Shown in pieces: positions 21,744-32,855 of a DNA stretch of 33,319 bases (position 1 is the first letter of the stretch; each line of letters begins with the position of its first letter). The position numbers and the translations under genes were made by a program. A model generated the notes under the pieces. That model was not told the DNA's origin and did no database searches. It saw only the letters and a list, made by a program, of their open reading frames with translations. This stretch comes from Reticulitermes lucifugus (taxonomy: Eukaryota > Arthropoda > Insecta > Blattodea > Rhinotermitidae): the NCBI GenBank assembly GCA_026260175.1, contig JAKCWW010000018.1:177815-211133 (forward strand), in the 5' to 3' direction.

Positions 21744-23764
21744 ATCACTAAGTTTTACAGTACGTATTGTTCGTCACGTCTTGTTGGAGTCGCAGACTGA
21801 AGGAAGCCGAGGTGGATCGGCGTATGTTGCTCACAGTACTAAGGCAGAAATTTATACATGTACTGATTACGAGTCTGAGACGAAGAGACCAATTCGGAGA
21901 TCTAAGTATTAACAGGGAATAATATTAAAATAAAGTTTTAAGAAATATTATGTAAGGATAGGGAGTCTATTGAGAAAGGGAATTTGTTAAAGAGCAAAGC
22001 GAATTGAACTCCTCAAGAACGATTAACTTCCATGCAACCAATCAGTAAATTAATAAAATAGGCATCGCGCATAAGAAATTTCTTTCCAGATCTGAGAATT
22101 TAAAGTTTAATATGCTTGCGCCTGTGCGTGCTTGCGTGTGTACACTCGCATGAATCTGGCACAACATACAGAAACTGTGTGAAGATGAAAGCTAAAACGT
22201 ACAGGCGACTATGGCCCAGACAGAGATCTCTCTTGTGGCTCACAAAGTTTCGTCCAAGTACTTCACAGAACTGAACCTATGGTAGGGATTATTGTGCACT
22301 TCAAAGCTATCCTTGTGGCTTTGGAGTAGGCAGTTGGAGGAGTAATGTCAAAAGCAGAAGAAAATACTCTAGTTCTCTAATTTCACAAGGACAGAAAAAT
22401 CCTACAAATAGCACAGTAGAAAAATATGAAAAGTGTACAAGCAGCTCTAAATAACGGGAAATGAGTAAGTGGAAATATGACACCGCAAAGAAAAGGTTGC
22501 ATTGAAGGATTACCATAATACTCGTAGAAAAAAATAAATACGTTACGAAAAACTATCACAAGCGTGAACTCTGAAACTTGCGCTCTTAATGCTCAATAAT
22601 TTTTTCTACATAAGGAAGACCTGTCCTTTATGGTGTTTACTGATGTTGACCGACTTCAACAGACAGAAATAATTCATCCTCAATAATATTAATGCCAGCA
22701 CACCAAAAGAAGCGAGAAGTGGACTGACAGTAGCACAATGCAATAGCGTCAAAATTCTAAATTGTAATTTAAAAAAAACTATATTAAATTATGTGACGTT
22801 AACTGTTATGTCTCAAACGCTTTTAATTAGCAACGTTGTAGTTCAAAATCTATTTCGGTATAAAAAACAGACCTGCGCCTATATTTGTGAGGAAAAAAAC
22901 ATGTTCCAGGAAATAATATTAATTTAGAAATTATTACAGTCTCAAAGAACATATTGAGAGATTTTCTTCTACATAATCACATTACTCGCAGCGTAGTAGA
23001 AGGAAATACTTCGAAAGCAATCAGCGTATCCAGTACGTCTGCTTGCATAAAGCTAAATACGGCACAGAAAGAAAGAAAATGGCATCGTCATGAGGTGCAA
23101 GAATATTTTTGTAGAAGAATATAATTTTTCATTCTTCAAGCCTAAGAATGACCAATTTCAAGTACGTCAGAATTATTTCAAAGTTAATAAAGGTAGAAAA
23201 TTTAAAAGTAATAGAAATTTACAACAGTCATGTAGATAGAACAAAAGACTGTAACGAAGCCGGGAACCTGGACAAGGAAAGAGCAAATCATCCATTTCTT
23301 TAAATTTCGATTTTTAAACTTTTCTACAAATACTTTGATCAGACGGGATTTCCATACCTTACAGTAGGAAAATTAACGCATACAGTTTCACAACGTGCAA
23401 CGCTCCTTCAACTAGCAACGCTATTTTGGTTGGTCTTAACTGAACGTCGATAGGAGGACTTCATAACTAGATGTTGCCGATATTGGTAATTGCTTGACGA
23501 ATCTTCGGCCGCATGTGGCTGAAGTTTCGTTACTTCCAGACAAGTACAGCAGTGTAATCAGCACGTGGTAAATATCCTACTTTACTTAGGGCAAACCAGT
23601 CATTTCGCAATAATAGAATACAAATTTCTTGTGAGTGAATATATGTAATTAGGTTCCATGCATTGCAAGGGTCGCTGATATGTTCTTAGTTGCGAGAACA
23701 AAGATCCTTAGCAGTAAGATCAGTCCTCCGTAGAATGTTATGGAACTGACGTATAATTACCTCT
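21744..23764. other. Gene-free stretch
   Basis: AT-rich sequence with no frame above chance length and no repeat that I can name. A GT/GC-rich patch at 22110-22150 (GCGCCTGTGCGTGCTTGCG) is simple-sequence-like. Confidence 0.45.
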
Positions 23765-24230
23765 ATGACTAAGCAGCAACTTTTAACAAAGATCAAAGGC
23801 GAATATGGCCACGGATATCAAATCGCTAAAAGTAAAACCTTGTAAGTACTGTAAAGGAAACTATGAAAAGACTGAGTACAAGTTGTAATTCACAAAGTAG
23901 TGAAAAACAATCAATACCTAATAAAAAGACGACGATCAGCTCTGAAGGAAAAAATCAGAAATTCTGTACACCGAATTGCTACCAACCTGCATTCAAACAA
24001 AAAAGCAGGTGGAAGTAACGCGCCGATATGAACCTGTACTTGGATGACGTCACTGATGATGCTACTCTAAATTTACACCTGCTGTCATCGAGGATATTAA
24101 AATTACTACAGAACCTTTAGTTGATGAGATCAGGGGTGTATTCAACGACGAAATTTGTACTACGAAACCATTAAATCTAATTGTAGGAAGTGACATAGAA
24201 TATAAAGTTATGTACACAGCTAAATTTTAG
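23765..24230 (+). other. String of short coding-like frames, unidentified
   Basis: Three protein-like pieces lie close together. From ATG at 23765, 26 codons (MTKQQLLTKIKGEYGHGY...) run to a stop at 23843; GTAAGT, a good 5' splice donor, begins at 23842. In another frame, ATG at 23805 gives 27 codons with a CKYC pair (KPCKYCKGNYEKTEYKL). A third frame, 24060-24230, has no start and gives 56 codons including TTEPLVDEIRGVFNDEI and NLIVGSDIEYKVMY. The composition looks coding, but the frames disagree and are interrupted. This could be a decayed gene or transposon, a first exon, or chance. I do not recognise the protein. Confidence 0.18.
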
Positions 24231-26082
24231 ATTATAGTAGTCAATGTTTGTAATTATATTTAAAATATTTCATTACTACAATAAACAAAACTAATATTTT
24301 AAAACTAGTTACTTCTTCTTCTGTCAAATTTTAAAATCCATTCCCTGAAAATTTCATATTTTAACTATGTGTATTTTCCTTGTAAGTCACACATAATAAA
24401 AATTTAACCTTTAGAAGTCTGGCTGACATGTAGACTATAGCTCACACGAAACTGACTCATCTTACAAGGAACACAATATTCTTTAAAAATGCCAAACGAT
24501 TAGTGTAGTTTTGGGAAAAAATCGGCCTTTATTGTAAGTCATACGTAACACATAAATATACTGAGTTACAAGACGCAGGACTTCTTTATATTAAGAGCAT
24601 GTTGTACATATGTTTACCGCTTGGCTTTAACGGTTAAAATAACACTAGGATAAGGAGCAATGAACACTCAGATATTTTTCGTATGTATTATTTCAGAGTT
24701 ATGCTGACTTAGTTTCTCATTTCAATTCTTCCTGTCAATCAGGACAGTTCTTTATTCATTGACTTATCAGCATGCATGTCACAAAGTAGTATGAGTTTAG
24801 TGACAAATAAGAATTCAAGATCGCCATCACCGCGCGTTCCGTTGTTCTGTTCAGGGAGCACTGTGTCCTAATTGAACTCCAGGTTCCTACGATGTAAATT
24901 TTAGGAGTACATATTTACTTTACCCGCGGAAGGTAGTACCAAGAAAACAAATTAAGATACAAGGACAGTACTCAATACATTTACTACATCCTGGTGTAAA
25001 CTGCCCAAGGCGCCAAATGCATTTCCCCTCGAATAAAATCAAGTTATGTCAACAAAGTCTACCGATAGCATTCACGAGTAACATCCCGGCAGAGTAACCA
25101 TCACAAACAGAGTTTATGGTGATAGGGAAGGAATTTTCTTTCCCCCTCAAGTGTTATTACAGACGTCGATGCAATTTCATCATAGAATAATGAATACACG
25201 TGCATACAATAACATGTGCAGATCAGCATCTTCTTTTTGGAAAAGTTCCCAATTGACTCAGTCTCGTTGCAATGATAAACACTTGTTGAAAGTCCACAGC
25301 AGTGTGTGTTCGTCCCCTCAAATTAATTTGAATCTGTGCCAGGACAACCCTTTTCTATGCGCTTCGTTGCAGCTGATTAGAAGAAAAGACCCATCCATAT
25401 GTGACCATCGGAAAATTATACGACCAGAAGGAAAAGAAACGGATTTCCGAATATCTAGAAATGCATTAAATTAACCATTTGCACTGCCGACTGCTCCCTT
25501 AGTAGTGACCGTATCGCAGTTTATTTAGTGACACTGTCACTGTCACTATCTCAAATACAAGCCGTAGATCAGGTGAATAAAGGTGAACGTGGCGTACTGG
25601 CAGCAGATACTGACAGAAGAAACCCGTTCCACTGCCACTTTGTACGCCAATAAGGCTACATGGACTGCTCTAGGATAGAATTCGGCCCTGCATCGTGAAG
25701 AGCCGGTGACTTACCGCCCCATATATTGCACGGCTAGAAACTAAAATGTATTTATTTAAAACATAACTGAAATAATATACCTCGTATAAAATGCAAATTC
25801 AAATAGTTCTCAGGTCTCAGCAATACGGTGGATGAGCAAAGTGTGAGATTTTTAGGGTGGTAAATACGCGGATTGCTTTTCTCTTGGTTGCGATGTAGTG
25901 TTGCCTGGCAAATGTATATTAATATTTCGGAAGAACGTGCCGCTCCTTTCTTCAGGGCATGTCCTCTGCACTGAAGATAAAGGCTTCATATTCCTACTCA
26001 CCGTTGGCATATATCAAACGACAAGGCATCAGATCTCAAACGGAACCAATAAAAACACAACCACTGTTTTTATTCTTTACGC
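24231..26082. other. Gene-free stretch
   Basis: The 107-codon plus-strand frame at 25151-25474 starts at GTG and has no recognisable domain; its length is about what chance gives in a window of this size. A GC-richer patch at 25585-25730 holds nothing that I can name. Confidence 0.4.
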
Positions 26083-26196
26083 TCAATGGCGGTAACCGTG
26101 AACAGTGGCAGCCAAATTTAAACGGCGAGCAATTTCACCAACAGTTTGTTCAGAACTGAACTCCATAAATTTTATTACACCGCATTTCTTCACGCT
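26083..26196 (-). pseudogene. Helix-turn-helix transposase fossil, pogo/Tigger-like
   Basis: On the minus strand the frame reads KKCGVIKFMEFSSEQTVG then EIARRLNLAATVHGYRH and stops at 26083-26085. The T-V-G-E-I-A-R-R-L-N-L-A-A-T-V core, preceded by basic and hydrophobic residues, resembles the N-terminal CENP-B-type DNA-binding domain of pogo/Tigger (Tc1/mariner superfamily) transposases, where EIARxLNLxxSTV forms the recognition helix. Just past the core a second frame gives VTAIERKE then a stop and KQW, consistent with a one-base frameshift in decaying coding sequence. Upstream there is a TAG within two codons. Only about 35 codons survive and no catalytic domain is visible. HTH assignment is reasonable; the family is a guess. 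Confidence 0.45.
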
Positions 26197-26583
26197 CTAT
26201 CTAACGGGCCAAATAAAATTTTGCCATTTTATTAACGTACGACCTACAATAACTCAATTGAAGTCTTTATTTGAAAGTGCCGACTCAGCAGCCTGGCAGC
26301 CAATTACAGAAAGATGAAAGTACAGTTTAAAATACAAAATACAATAAGGAGGAATTGAAGAAGAACAAAAGAAAGAAAGACAAAGAAGGAATTGTGTCAA
26401 CAGCCAGTCTGCTTCTGTTCAGTGTAGCAGTATTTTACTATCCCCGCTGGGGCCTTGACCACAAAATGATTAGAAACTGTGCCTGTAAACATATAGTATA
26501 AGTATGTATGTTCTCTTAAATATAACACAAAACAAAAATTAAATGTTCGTAAATACGGACAAGAAAATGTCTCAAGAACGTAG

Positions 26584-26601
26584 TATATATATATATATAT
26601 T
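26584..26601. repeat. AT dinucleotide microsatellite
   Basis: AT run of about nine units, continuing into a looser TTTATTTATATATTTATATT tract. Confidence 0.8.
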
Positions 26602-26743
26602 TATTTATATATTTATATTTGAGTTCTCAAACCACCGTCTGATTACTTCATCAGATACGGAGTTACAATAATGAAGACACCAATTAGATGGCCCGAATTT
26701 TATGCAAATCCCAGCTTAGAAACATTAATTTTACGAACACATG

Positions 26744-26771
26744 CTCATAATCATAATTATCATAATCATGC
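26744..26771. repeat. CATAAT hexamer repeat
   Basis: Four near-copies in a row: CATAAT, CATAAT, TATCAT, AATCATG. The pattern is a short imperfect microsatellite. Confidence 0.65.
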
Positions 26772-27589
26772 ATTATTGAGATTTACGCTTAATTGCCTGT
26801 CAAATTCTCTGAGTTTCTACAGCCTTTGAGGATTTCTTCGTACCAATAGCTTACATAATTAATTAGTAACTCACATGAGCAATAGTCGTTTAGATTAGTA
26901 GCCACAAACGGATATGTAACTACTGTTAAAAAGTTCCTTGCCGCCGTACTTAACTAAGGAAAAGAAGCCCTTCGTCCATATTTATCTTGTCTATATCAAG
27001 CACTGCAGACTTAACTGGAACATTCAAGCTGACGGACAAATGTCAAATATTTAAAATTCTGAACTCACATTTTGCCAGTGGACAGAATAATATTCGTCTT
27101 GTTTATTCTTTAAAAGATACAGTCTGGCGTTGGCAAAGTGGACGCACAATGTGTATATAAGGCCATAAGTGCAGTAAAAAGTTATATGAAACCAGCAGAA
27201 GTGATTATACACTGACACAACATATATATTTATAGATTTTCTATAAGAATAAATACGTTAGAAGGTAGATGTAAGAGGACAAGTAAATACAGACTTGACT
27301 TGTTTCATAGGACGAAATACTAGTGGTAGGAGGCTCAATTGCATATGGCTGTCTAGAGGAAGAGAGCTAATAAAATAAAGAGTTTAATACTTAAATCACG
27401 ATTAAGTATAATTGCTATTTGAATAGCACAAACCTAAACGTGTGGAAGTTAAAAATACACAGCAAGTAACGTTTATAGTGGATTTCTTAGACTTCAGTAA
27501 CCTCTTCTTTTACAAATATCACTTAGAGATACCGACACTGACCCAAGTATTAATTCCTTGAAGTGGCAGTATATGTTTCTGAGTGGAGA

Positions 27590-27895
27590 AGCTAACAGCC
27601 GAGGCACTTGTTGTCAAGAGTCTGACGTATTTCCAACAGCCATCGCCTAACCGATGTTGACCAAGCACTCTCTTCCTTCAGCCCGCCATCACAAAACTGT
27701 CCCGTACCGCAAGAGTGGCAGACTGCCTGGTGTGTTTTATCACTTGCCTGGCAAAATATTGACAAAGTACGTAACAGAGACCTATGATCGGCGTCTCCGT
27801 GTTGCCCAGCGTTTCCCTTATTGCGCCCTGCGTGCGATAACAAAACTGAGCAAGACGTTCCTTAATAAGCTGGTAGTTACTCAGCTGGTAAAAAA
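27590..27895. other. GC-richer block, possible exon or repeat body
   Basis: GC content is visibly higher than the flanks, and frames stay open on both strands (91 codons plus, 83 codons minus), which GC-rich DNA does by chance. Neither translation shows a motif I know. The plus-strand frame contains KSGRLPGVFYHLPGK and ETYDRRLRVAQRFPYCAL. The minus-strand one is cysteine- and histidine-containing without a regular zinc-finger spacing. I cannot choose between an old repeat and an exon. Confidence 0.25.
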
Positions 27896-27954
27896 GTGTT
27901 CCTTCCTTTTAAACAATACTTTTAAATAATGTGTTCTTTCCTTCTAAACAATCC
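27896..27954. repeat. Tandem duplication with a 35-bp offset
   Basis: GTGTTCCTTCCTTTTAAACA (from 27896) and GTGTTCTTTCCTTCTAAACA (from 27931) match in 21 of 24 positions over 24 bases. The pair sits at the 3' end of the minus-strand frame described next. Confidence 0.65.
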
Positions 27955-28217
27955 GAAGTTTCAAAAACTCCCGTATCTTTAGCCAGTTCTATCGAATACG
28001 TACTTTCACACCAAATATTTTCTTTAAAAAACTCTTTAATATTATCCATAATAGAAAGTCGCGATTCAGGGGATTGCCCACCTGCTTCGTGTTTGGAGGG
28101 TCTAGCATATAAGTATCGTCTATTAAAGAAGCTAGCATCATTTCCTTTATCCTTCCACGCAATGTCGACACAGTATTTCAGTTTAGAACATAACTGCTTC
28201 CCTTCAACCCTTTCCAA
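27909..28217 (-). other. Protein-like frame of about 100 codons, unidentified
   Basis: The minus-strand frame runs from just after a TAA at 28220-28218 to a TAA at 27911-27909. It has no ATG at its start (first candidate TTG) and one internal ATG at SIMDNIKEFF. The translation is rich in charged and polar residues and well mixed: EGKQLCSKLKYCVDIAWKDK, NDASFFNRRYLYARPSKHEA, DNIKEFFKENIWCESTY and ETSDCLEGKNTLFKSIV. Its last codons (CLEGKNTL) are echoed by CLKGRNTF in the tandem duplicate downstream, in another frame. It reads more like real coding sequence than most frames here. It could be an exon or a piece of a transposon ORF. I know no family for it and see no clear splice acceptor. Confidence 0.28.
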
Positions 28218-30038
28218 TTAACTATCCAATAACCACCCGGTTATACATATAGTAGTCGTATCAACAAAATGCAAACAAGTATGTTAAAATTCAGTTACGT
28301 GAAATGTTGCTGCAATTGTTGTTAAATAAACCACAAGTAAACAGATAAACAAACTTCAGACAGCTTCTCAACTTCAAAATCTTGGCTCTGATTTGGTATT
28401 AGTTACGCATTTCCCATGCGTAGAACACATAGCTTCCATGGCATTCTCTTTAGTTTCTTCATTTTAACTGAATGATGTGAAGAATGCAAATTTCGAGAAT
28501 CATCGGCGTGAATGTTTCTCGAGATTTCTCTTACTTCTCACTATGTAAACCCAAACATCCACGTTCCCACTTTAAGCTCCAACGCCATAATAAATTTGCT
28601 TTCTTCAATCACGAATGTTGCACCAACCTGTGGGTAGTGATCTAATTATGGGTGTAAAATACACATAGTAAATTGTTATTATTTTGTGAGTCGCTTTCCT
28701 TTAAGCTTAACTGATCTCTGTACGACAGATGTGTCAAGATTCTGCCACTCATATCTCAAGACGGATAAAAAAAGAACACAAACTTAAAGAAATGTAAATA
28801 CGTAAAACATATTACAGAAATCAGAAATCAGCTGAAATTTTGCTTTACAAATAATGATATAATACGGTGTAGGCTTAATGTGTGTGAGCGACTAAGCAAT
28901 AATATGAAAATGATCATTTTGTTTATTCAGAGGAAGCACTTAATCTAAAATTAAAGAATTTTAATGGGCGAAAAAACCTTACGCTAATAATGCACTAAGA
29001 ACTGAGAGAAAGGAGGAACAGAGTAAGAATTTCGACGCCTACTTTCATTGTGCTTTAATTAGCTTTAAAAATATAACACTTAAGAAAAACTTGTATTTTG
29101 TATCAACTGTGTTTGTTCTGGATATTATCCCCTTTTATAAATAATTAGAGAGTTACGTTCGAATTAGTGTCATAAAATCGTGTAATCCTTCATATAAATT
29201 GATTTTATTATGGTCCAATTTTACCCAAAATTGGAACTGTCCATAAATGTTTTTAAAACTATTCTGTATCAAATGTCATGAAAACAACTTCGGTAGTTCC
29301 CAAAGCGTTACAAGCAGACAGCGAGATATCTGGGGAACAAATAGCTGGTGTGTTCTTGTAAGTCTTCTTTTCGAACACGTCAAAATTACGTATTAATCTC
29401 TACAAAGAGAGGCACTTTTAACAATTGGGCCAATGACTGTGCGTTGTAAAGGGATCCAAGTCAATAATTGTCATACTGTTTCCAAGACTCGTTTGTTTCA
29501 AAAATAATCGTAATCGCTTAGGCTACCACCTGGGCCTACCACAAGTCTGACCGAAAGAAACATGTAGGCCTTTAAACTAGTCATGGGACTCCCTATATTG
29601 GCCATTACTTTGATTTGTGCCACATTTACTGACAGTCGGTCGGAAAAGGATAAATGACTAATATTTTTAAAAATGCACCGTCCGCACGACATGGCAAATA
29701 TCCACAAGTGACAGATGTTTGTCAAATACACCAGTCGTGGGAATGTGGTGTAAGATTCACGATGTGTGAACACAGTGACAGGATACGGTTTGGACTGCAG
29801 GATGTAAGATTCTTTTCTATGCAGTCACTAGCTCAGAATCCCATACAGCCCGTTCTGCGACAGTAGAGCGGCGAAAGTGGTCTCTCGTCTCTCATCAACA
29901 CTTACTAAGGACACGCGAAGCTTACTTCTCCTCCTCCTGCGCATGCCTTCATGGCATAAGACAGGGGAGAATTTTACGCTTATTGTTGCACACTAGGTAC
30001 AAAAAATATACCATCAATCACAACTACTTTTACAAAAA
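28218..30038. other. Gene-free stretch
   Basis: AT-rich with chance-length frames (for example minus-strand 29498-29773, with no domain). A GC-richer patch at 29860-29970 contains CTTCTCCTCCTCCTGCGCATG. No named feature. Confidence 0.45.
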
Positions 30039-30210
30039 CTTTGATGTCTAAAACGTGCTACATGTTTCGACTTTTTTCATAAAGCCATCATCAGTTACTA
30101 GTACTACAAGTATAAGTGTATAAGGGTAAAAGAATATATACTTTGGTAGTCGTCCCTGATTATGGCTTTATGAAAAAGCCGAAACATATCGCACGTTCTA
30201 GATATCACAG
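30039..30210. mobile_element. Divergent inverted pair with hammerhead-like cores
   Basis: The left arm, 30039-30094, read on the minus strand, is CTGATGATGGCTTTATG then AAAAAAGTCGAAACATGTAG. The right arm, 30156-30210 on the plus strand, is CTGATTATGGCTTTATG then AAAAAGCCGAAACATATCG. They match at about 48 of 56 positions with one single-base gap. The 61-base spacer is AT-rich. Each arm contains CTGATNA, a hairpin GGCTTT/AAAGCC and GAAAC, the order of a hammerhead ribozyme core. GAAAC-AT-GTA could form the two-base-pair stem III known for ribozymes of Penelope-like retroelements. An extra T before the hairpin in both arms and the G-to-T change in the right core argue against activity. A related hairpin is at 32826. 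Confidence 0.55.
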
Positions 30211-31715
30211 ACGTATTAACTAACAATTTTTTGTTGACGGTCTATTGTATCTGCCTATTCACTCAACACAACGGGATGTCTCATCCTAAAGTTACATTGT
30301 TATGTACTGTTTTATATTTATGTGTGTCACACGCACTTAACATCACTATAAATGGCTCAGGCATGTAGTACAGAATGATGAGACGGTCAGTGGTAAGTGA
30401 AGAGGAAATACTGTGCGGTCGTGGCTCAAATTGAGGAATTACTCTTGAATGCCTGGTGGGACATAAGAAAAATCATAAAATTTTGGTCAGCAATAGCCAG
30501 TCTCCGCGCAAATATCTAAAATAGAGACCTATAAAGTAGGAGTCATATCCACTTGACCAAAACATACGGTTTTACGTGAGGAGGAAAACGATGTGTTTTG
30601 GAGTCAAAACCTGTCTTGTAGCCTATATACGTACAATTTGACACTAATTTAGTTTATTACCGTGTTGTCAAAACGGGCGGATTTACAATCGGTATGGTCT
30701 TCTGTTTAAACAGTTTCGCTTCACTAATAGCAAATCGTAATAATTCAGGCAATTTATTACATGAGCATGAAATTTGACTACAAATTTTACTTAATGAATT
30801 TCGCTGAGAAACTACGAATAATAATGACTTTGTCAATGAGTTGTTACTTTTTTAGTATTTTTTTCATTTTTACTTTGGATATTACTGATACGTACGTCGA
30901 TATTTATGGTGGAATGTTATAACAAGCAAATGTAATATAAAATCTGCCAAATAGATGAGCTTATTAACTTTATTTGAAAAGTACAGACATGTTCGTTTCT
31001 CTTTACAAGAGACACCACCATTCATGAATTTGGATGATAGATACTTCGAAGTATGTAATATGTGATAACATTTTAACGTTGCTGATAAACATGTAAATAA
31101 CACGTAAGTAAAAGTAAATACTAAAAATATGATAAAGACTGTATGCAGCTGAAAAGTTCTCACATATTTTAGTTAGGAAACATCAAGGGAGGAACAGAGT
31201 TGGAAGATTTATGCCGTGTTGCTAAGATAATATTACAATTTGTATTACAGCAAATTTGTGGAGAACTACCATTTTTCTTTCGTTTCAACGTTAATACAGA
31301 GACTTCGATATCTTTAAAAAATACTTCTTGAATAAACAATTATGTTTTACGTCATGTTTTGAAGCACTTTTTCATGTGAGATACGAAGACTGTTCTTGTT
31401 AATTTTGGGACCAGGGACAATTTTGTTGCAACATTTTTTTAGGGGAGCAACTGGGCGAAGTAAACTAAAAATATCAGTTGGGGAAAGAGATTTCTTTAAG
31501 AAAACGTGACTGAAAAGCTAAAAAAATATAGTTGTAGATTTAAATAACTACGATGTAAATTTTAACCACCTCTGTTTTGAAACCCAATTTTCGTTGTAGC
31601 TTCATGTCTAGACAGTTTTCCATAAGATACCCTTACATATAGGATATTCTGCTTTATTTATGACGTAATTACAAATCGGAACAAGCTGATAATTATAAGC
31701 TTACTAGCCTGCTAG
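30211..31715. other. Gene-free stretch
   Basis: AT-rich. A sequence like a SINE head, GCGGTCGTGGCTCAAATTG, lies at about 30415-30433 but has no B box, so I do not call it. The 93-codon minus-strand frame at 30882-31163 is hydrophobic and AT-driven, with no domain. Confidence 0.4.
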
Positions 31716-31990
31716 TTGCAGCTTCGTTACCGCGTATGGTCGGAGCTGTGTGGGTTACAGCGGTGTTTCAGTATCGTATCGCGCACTCCCTCTGCAGGGT
31801 ATATATGGAGTCAGAACCTGTGTGGTTACGTTATACGCTGCTATGAACACGCCATTCAAGCATGCTTCCTGCGTCCTTTGTGTATGATGTGCCATGAACT
31901 CAGGATAGAGCGCTGGGCACTTGAGTATCACCTGCTGGTGAGTCCTCGCTCTGTCCAATTAGCGTAGCTCCGTCATATGATTGGCAGCGG
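31716..31990. other. GC-richer block with open frames on both strands
   Basis: A sharply bounded GC-richer segment in AT-rich DNA. The plus-strand frame (83 codons, GTATGGTCGGAGCTGTGTGG region) gives a cysteine-rich peptide (CGLQRCFSIVSRTPSAGY, CGYVIRCYEHAIQACF), and the minus strand is also open for 67 codons. No motif is convincing. It behaves like the body of a dispersed repeat, but I have no second copy in this window to prove it. Confidence 0.3.
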
Positions 31991-32825
31991 CAGACAGAAG
32001 GAGATAAGTAACTTTCACACGATGCACACTCTTTTCTTTCTTGCCAGCTTGGTCGATTACTGTACGGTTATAAAATATGAATAACATATAAGAGTAAACA
32101 CATGGATATTTACTTGTTTACGAGTTGAAGACCAGGACAAAGGCAAGGCATACTGCTAACTTACTACAGCCAAGTTGACTTCCCTCAAATGTCCCCATCG
32201 AAGAAGGAACCCCAGGCGACCATATGAATTACTGCGAGGAAACCGCAACGAAACTTTGCGACTTGCCGGACGTAGCCAAACATAAATTAAAAATTTTACA
32301 TGATGATCTTTATCTTTAGCATTTTTTAAATTTTTAGCATAATATGTTCAATGTTTGTAGATACGTTTATAAACATTGCTACATCTAAAGCAATATGAAT
32401 AAACGTAATTGTTATTCAGTGTTATACCAGACGAAAATTAAACACAGAACTTGCATAGGTAATCCTCATATACACAGATAACCATTCGTTAAACATTATT
32501 TTGTTATCTATACCGTGCACATACCCACAATTTGGTCAGTATACCACACCGCCCAACACGATACACTTCACACGCTCCATCTGGACGAGATCTCTTCGGA
32601 TCACATAAGATCGAGACAGATTTTTGTAAGCATACTCCATACAGATTTTAAACAACTATGAAATTATACATGGAAGGCTCACTTATAATATCACAACAAT
32701 GTAATTTTAAGCTTATTGACCCTGTGTATTTTGGAATTTTAATATTTTAATCATTCCAATAAGGGCGACATAAAACCTAGATTAGCGTGTTGGGCTTGTA
32801 TTTCTTTGTTGTAAATAAATCCCTA
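31991..32825. other. Gene-free stretch
   Basis: Nothing recognisable; AT-rich with no frame above chance. Confidence 0.45.
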
Positions 32826-32855
32826 GTGATGACACCCCGGTGCCGAAACATGTAG
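32826..32855 (+). repeat. Hammerhead-like hairpin remnant
   Basis: GTGATGACACCCCGGTG followed by CCGAAACATGTAG shares the TGATGA, hairpin, GAAACATGTAG layout with the inverted pair at 30039-30210. Here the conserved first C of CTGATGA is G, and CACC/GGTG leaves CC unpaired before GAAAC, so it should not cleave. It probably marks the end of a further copy of the same or a related retroelement. Confidence 0.45.

Larger units (their letters stand above)
26197..27589. other. Gene-free stretch with AT and CATAAT repeats
   Basis: Apart from two simple repeats (26584-26601 and 26744-26771), I see only AT-rich sequence. A small hairpin, CCGTCTGAT paired with ATCAG..ACGG, lies near 26635-26660. No gene is visible. 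Confidence 0.45.

Noticed and set aside
20864..21748. Long open frames of 212-294 codons on both strands
   Set aside because: They exist only because the 560-base N gap contains no stops and because the 23-bp unit is stop-poor in the frames concerned; there is no real protein.
24371..24475. Inverted repeat TTCCTTGTAAG / CTTACAAGGAA
   Set aside because: Only 11 bp per arm in AT-rich sequence with no flanking duplication; too short to call an element.
25151..25474. 107-codon plus-strand frame
   Set aside because: It starts at GTG, shows no motif, has an unremarkable serine-rich composition, and its length is within chance expectation.
30039..30210. Active hammerhead ribozymes
   Set aside because: Both arms carry an extra T between CTGATNA and the hairpin, and the right arm has lost the G of the core, so cleavage is doubtful; kept only as hammerhead-like.
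30415..30433. SINE head GCGGTCGTGGCTCAAATTG
   Set aside because: It resembles the 5' end of the SINE family but no B box or body follows.
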